Of a stretch of 7,414 nucleotides of DNA, positions 5,198-7,414 are shown one piece after another. Position 1 is the stretch's first letter. The number at the start of each line of letters is the position of its first letter. Location: NCBI GenBank assembly GCA_903844785.1, contig CAIMVB010000153.1:1-7414 (forward strand), read 5' to 3'. Made by a program: the position numbers and the translations under genes. A model generated the notes under the pieces. That model was given only the letters and a program-made list of their open reading frames with translations. It was not told where the DNA came from and did not search any database. The stretch comes from an uncultured Rhodospirillales bacterium (GTDB lineage: Bacteria; Pseudomonadota; Alphaproteobacteria; Acetobacterales; Acetobacteraceae).

Positions 5198-7093
5198 TCA
5201 CTTCATCGCGCCTTTCAGCACCACCGTGATCTCATCCAAAATGGCCGGATCATCAATGGTGGGCGGCACGGTATAGGGCTCGGCATCTGCGATCTTACGC
5301 ATGGTGGCGCGCAGGATCTTGCCGCTGCGGGTCTTCGGCAGGCGGGCCACCACCTTGGCATCCTTGAAGGCAGCCACAGGCCCAATCTTCTCCCGCACTA
5401 GGCCGATCAATTCGCGCGCCAGCGTATCTTCCGGCTTGTTCACGCCGGATTTCACCACAACAAGCCCGAGTGGCACTTGGCCCTTCAGCGTATCGCGCAC
5501 GCCAACCACGGCGCATTCGGCGATATCAGGGTGGCCGGCCAGCACTTCTTCCATCGCACCGGTTGAAAGCCGGTGGCCCGCGACATTGATGATGTCATCC
5601 GTGCGGCTCATCACCGAAACATAGCCTTCCGCGTCAATCATTCCGGCATCGGCGGTGCTGTAATAGCCTTCGAAATGCGACAGATAGGCTTCCTTGAAAC
5701 GCTCATCCGCGTGGTAGAGCGTGGGCAGCGCGGAAGGCGGCAAGGGTAGCTTTACCGCAAGACTGCCAATCTGCCCGCGCGGGACTGGCTGCCCTGCCTC
5801 ATCCAGCACCACCACATCATAGCCAGGCGCGGGCTTGCCGCCGGAACCGGCGCGGGTCGGGAATAACCCAAGGCCACGGAAATTGCCGGTAATGGTCCAG
5901 CCCGTTTCCGTCTGCCACCAATGATCCACCACTGGCTTTTGCAGCAGGCGTTCCGACCAAATAATGGTATCAGGATCACACCGCTCACCGGCCAGATAAA
6001 GCGCTTCCAGCTTCGACAGATCATGTTTCTTGAGGAAAACGCCTTCCGGGTCTTCCTTCTTGATGGCGCGAATGGCGGTGGGTGCGGTGAACAACAGCTT
6101 CACCCCATGATCCGCGCAAACGCGCCAGAAAGTGCCTGGATCGGGCGTGCCGACAGGCTTGCCTTCAAACAATACCGTGGTGCAGCCGGCCAGCAGCGGC
6201 GCATAGACAATATAGGAATGCCCAACCACCCAGCCGACATCTGATGCTGCCCAGTAAACATCGCCGGGCTTCATGCCATAAACCAATTCCATGGAATGAT
6301 GCAGCGCCACCGCATGGCCGCCATTGTCGCGCAAAATCCCCTTCGGCTGGCCCGTCGTGCCTGAAGTATACAGGATATAAAGCGGATCGGTTGCCGCGAC
6401 AGAAACGCAAGCATGCGGCGCGGCAGCTTCTTCGACAGCGAGCAAATCCTCATCGCGGCCCGCTATCAGTTCACACGGCGCTTGCGGGCGCTGCAGGATC
6501 AGCACGGAAGATGGCTTATGCGGCGAAAGCGCAATCGCTTCATCGATCAGCGGTTTGTATTTCACCACGCGCCCGGGCTCCAACCCGCAAGACGCGCTGA
6601 TGATGGCTTTTGGTTTGGCATCGGCAATGCGGGAAGCCAATTCGGCGGCGGCAAAACCGCCAAACACCACGGAATGCACAGCACCAAGCCGCGCGGTCGC
6701 CAGCATGGCAATCGCTGCCTCCGGCACCATGGGCATATAGATCACCACACGGTCGCCCTTGCTGATGCCGCGCGCGGCCATTGCGCCCGCCAGCTTCGCC
6801 ACGCGGCTTTGCAATTCGGCATAGGTGATGCGCTGCACCTGCCCGGTCATGGGGCTGTCATAGATGATCGCATCCTGCTGCCCACGCCCAGCAGCGATAT
6901 GGCGATCCACGGCATTGTGGCAGGTATTCAAAGCCGCATCGGGAAACCAGCGGCCATAAACCCCCATCGAGGCATCAAAAATGCGCTGCGGCGCGCGGTC
7001 CCAATCAATGCCGCGCGCGGCTTCCGCCCAATAGGCTTCCGGGCCGCGCTTCCAGCGCGCATGGGTCGCGTCATAAAGGCTGGCTGCTGGCAT
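5198..7093 (-). CDS. prpE: Propionyl-CoA synthetase (PrpE-type acyl-CoA synthetase)
   Basis: Activates propionate (less well acetate or other short acids) with ATP and CoA through an acyl-adenylate, feeding the methylcitrate or methylmalonyl pathway; cytosolic. The 631-aa length matches PrpE. Domain order: acetyl-CoA synthetase N-terminal part (RWFPDAALNTCHN, 48-60), then the P-loop YTSGTTGQPKG (242-252) followed by RDNGGHAVALHHS, typical of PrpE. WAASDVGWVVGHSYIVY (281-297), GKPVGTPDPGTFWRV, WWQTETG (392-398) and YYSTADAG (477-484) come next. The hinge is SRTDDIINVAGHR (496-508). KTRSGKILR has K592, the catalytic lysine that is regulated by acylation in this family. ATG 7093 has a GGGGG/GGTAA ribosome site. 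Upstream lies an MHS transporter end. ACSS3-like acetyl-CoA synthetase activity is the alternative. Confidence 0.93.
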   Translation of the reverse strand: MPAASLYDATHARWKRGPEAYWAEAARGIDWDRAPQRIFDASMGVYGRWFPDAALNTCHNAVDRHIAAGRGQQDAIIYDSPMTGQVQRITYAELQSRVAKLAGAMAARGISKGDRVVIYMPMVPEAAIAMLATARLGAVHSVVFGGFAAAELASRIADAKPKAIISASCGLEPGRVVKYKPLIDEAIALSPHKPSSVLILQRPQAPCELIAGRDEDLLAVEEAAAPHACVSVAATDPLYILYTSGTTGQPKGILRDNGGHAVALHHSMELVYGMKPGDVYWAASDVGWVVGHSYIVYAPLLAGCTTVLFEGKPVGTPDPGTFWRVCADHGVKLLFTAPTAIRAIKKEDPEGVFLKKHDLSKLEALYLAGERCDPDTIIWSERLLQKPVVDHWWQTETGWTITGNFRGLGLFPTRAGSGGKPAPGYDVVVLDEAGQPVPRGQIGSLAVKLPLPPSALPTLYHADERFKEAYLSHFEGYYSTADAGMIDAEGYVSVMSRTDDIINVAGHRLSTGAMEEVLAGHPDIAECAVVGVRDTLKGQVPLGLVVVKSGVNKPEDTLARELIGLVREKIGPVAAFKDAKVVARLPKTRSGKILRATMRKIADAEPYTVPPTIDDPAILDEITVVLKGAMK

Positions 7094-7131
7094 GGCTTAC
7101 CCCCATCATCTTTCGTCGCAGCCTGTATCCG

Positions 7132-7167
7132 TTGCAGGATGCAAGCAAGACATTCCTTGCGCCTTGC
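7132..7167. promoter_or_regulatory. Repeat-rich leader of prpE, candidate operator
   Basis: TTGCA-GGA-TGCAA (7132-7144) is a perfect inverted repeat. GCAAG occurs at 7141-7145 and 7145-7149, and its complement CTTGC at 7156-7160 and 7163-7167. The sites lie about 39-74 bases upstream of the prpE start, where a regulator would act. TTGCAA-type sites are known for short-chain acyl-CoA regulators in alphaproteobacteria (PccR: TTTGCAAA), but this is not an exact match. I found no clear -35/-10 pair. Confidence 0.3.
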
Positions 7168-7170
7168 GCA

Positions 7171-7211
7171 AAAGGAAAGGGCGGCCCCGGAACCCGGCGC
7201 CGCCCCCTTTT
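7171..7211 (-). terminator. Strong GC hairpin terminator downstream of the MFS transporter
   Basis: G7179-C7185 pairs with G7199-C7205 (GGGCGGC/GCCGCCC). After one C-C mismatch, CCGG (7187-7190) pairs with CCGG (7194-7197) around a 3-nt loop. Read on the minus strand it is followed by TTTCCTTTT (complement of 7170-7178), fitting a Rho-independent terminator for the transporter gene. On the plus strand TTTT (7208-7211) also follows, so it may work in both directions. Confidence 0.65.
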
Positions 7212-7222
7212 GATCATGTCTC

Positions 7223-7244
7223 AACCCTCAAGCCATGGAGGGTT
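7223..7244. other. Perfect 7-bp stem-loop just after the transporter stop codon
   Basis: AACCCTC (7223-7229) pairs with GAGGGTT (7238-7244) around an 8-nt loop, 8 bases past the transporter stop. There is no T-tract in either direction. It probably stabilises the transporter mRNA 3' end, ahead of the stronger hairpin at 7179-7205. Confidence 0.4.
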
Positions 7245-7252
7245 CAGGCAAA

Positions 7253-7414
7253 TTACTTGCCGTCTTCCGCGTAGATGTCGCGGTCCTTGGTTTCCGGCAC
7301 GAAGAAGGTGCCAATCACCACCGTCATCAAGGCGATGACGATCGGGTACCAAAGCCCGTAATAGACATCCCCCGTTTGCGCGATCATGGCGAAGCTGGTC
7401 GCCGGCAGCAGGCC
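7253..7414 (-). CDS. MHS-family major facilitator transporter, C-terminal end, cut by the window edge
   Basis: The 53 visible residues begin GLLPATSFAMIAQTG at the right window edge. They then run through a last transmembrane helix (YGLWYPIVIALMTVVIGTFF) and end VPETKDRDIYAEDGK. The helix followed by a PETKDRD-type tail is characteristic of metabolite:H+ symporters (ProP/KgtP/ShiA group) of the major facilitator superfamily, inner membrane proteins of about 430-550 aa. The substrate cannot be read from this piece. Because the next gene on the same strand is propionyl-CoA synthetase, uptake of a short organic acid is a reasonable inference. Two stem-loops follow the stop, so the two genes are likely separate or only partly linked transcripts. 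Confidence 0.8.
   Translation of the reverse strand, partial: GLLPATSFAMIAQTGDVYYGLWYPIVIALMTVVIGTFFVPETKDRDIYAEDGK

Noticed and set aside
6413..7213. Plus-strand open frame of 266 codons opposite prpE
   Set aside because: It lies antisense to a clear PrpE coding sequence; its Arg/His/Ala-rich translation has no domain, as expected for a GC-rich shadow frame.
1..7414. Search for a novel system, mobile element, CRISPR array, tRNA or toxin-antitoxin pair
   Set aside because: Gene content is housekeeping with uniform codon style; I saw no transposase, terminal inverted repeats, regular spacer-repeat pattern, tRNA-like cloverleaf or anomalous base composition.

Overview
The window looks like an ordinary stretch of a high-GC alphaproteobacterial chromosome. 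The order DUF4164-like gene, zapA, 6S RNA, 5-formyl-THF cyclo-ligase, YmdB-like phosphoesterase suggests Alphaproteobacteria. The GC-rich codon use and the protein style suggest Rhodospirillales, perhaps Acetobacteraceae; that placement is inference. Coding density is very high: no gap exceeds about 190 bases, and two convergent gene pairs are separated by only 6-7 bases.

Left part (1-1071, minus strand): a 149-aa protein of unknown function, then the N-terminal 183 residues of a class I (DhnA/FbaB-type) fructose-bisphosphate aldolase that runs off the left edge. A candidate sigma70-type promoter for this pair lies in the 82-bp divergent gap.

Centre-left (1154-3299, plus strand): a compact housekeeping cluster. 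A DUF4164-like coiled-coil protein and the cell-division protein ZapA overlap by one base (TGATG). A 6S RNA candidate follows with its own hairpin and T6 tract. Then come 5-formyltetrahydrofolate cyclo-ligase (GTG start) and a YmdB/TIGR00282 metallophosphoesterase, coupled by a 4-base GTGA overlap.

Centre-right (3307-5191): an FMN-binding PPOX-fold protein on the minus strand is divergent from yebC (plus). yebC has a good promoter (TTGGCG-N17-TATAAG) and is followed 11 bases later by a PaaI-type hotdog thioesterase. The ruvCAB genes often found after yebC are absent here.

Right part (5198-7414, minus strand): the C-terminus of an MHS-type major facilitator transporter, a strong GC hairpin terminator, a short leader rich in GCAAG/CTTGC repeats, and a full-length propionyl-CoA synthetase (PrpE-type) gene. 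Together these suggest short-chain organic acid uptake and activation.

I found no mobile element, CRISPR array, tRNA, rRNA or defence/biosynthetic system, and nothing I would call a new biological system. The points most worth checking are the compact 6S RNA and the hairpin/T-tract between it and the folate gene, the repeat-rich prpE leader, an 11-nt element shared by two candidate promoters, and the unknown protein upstream of the aldolase.
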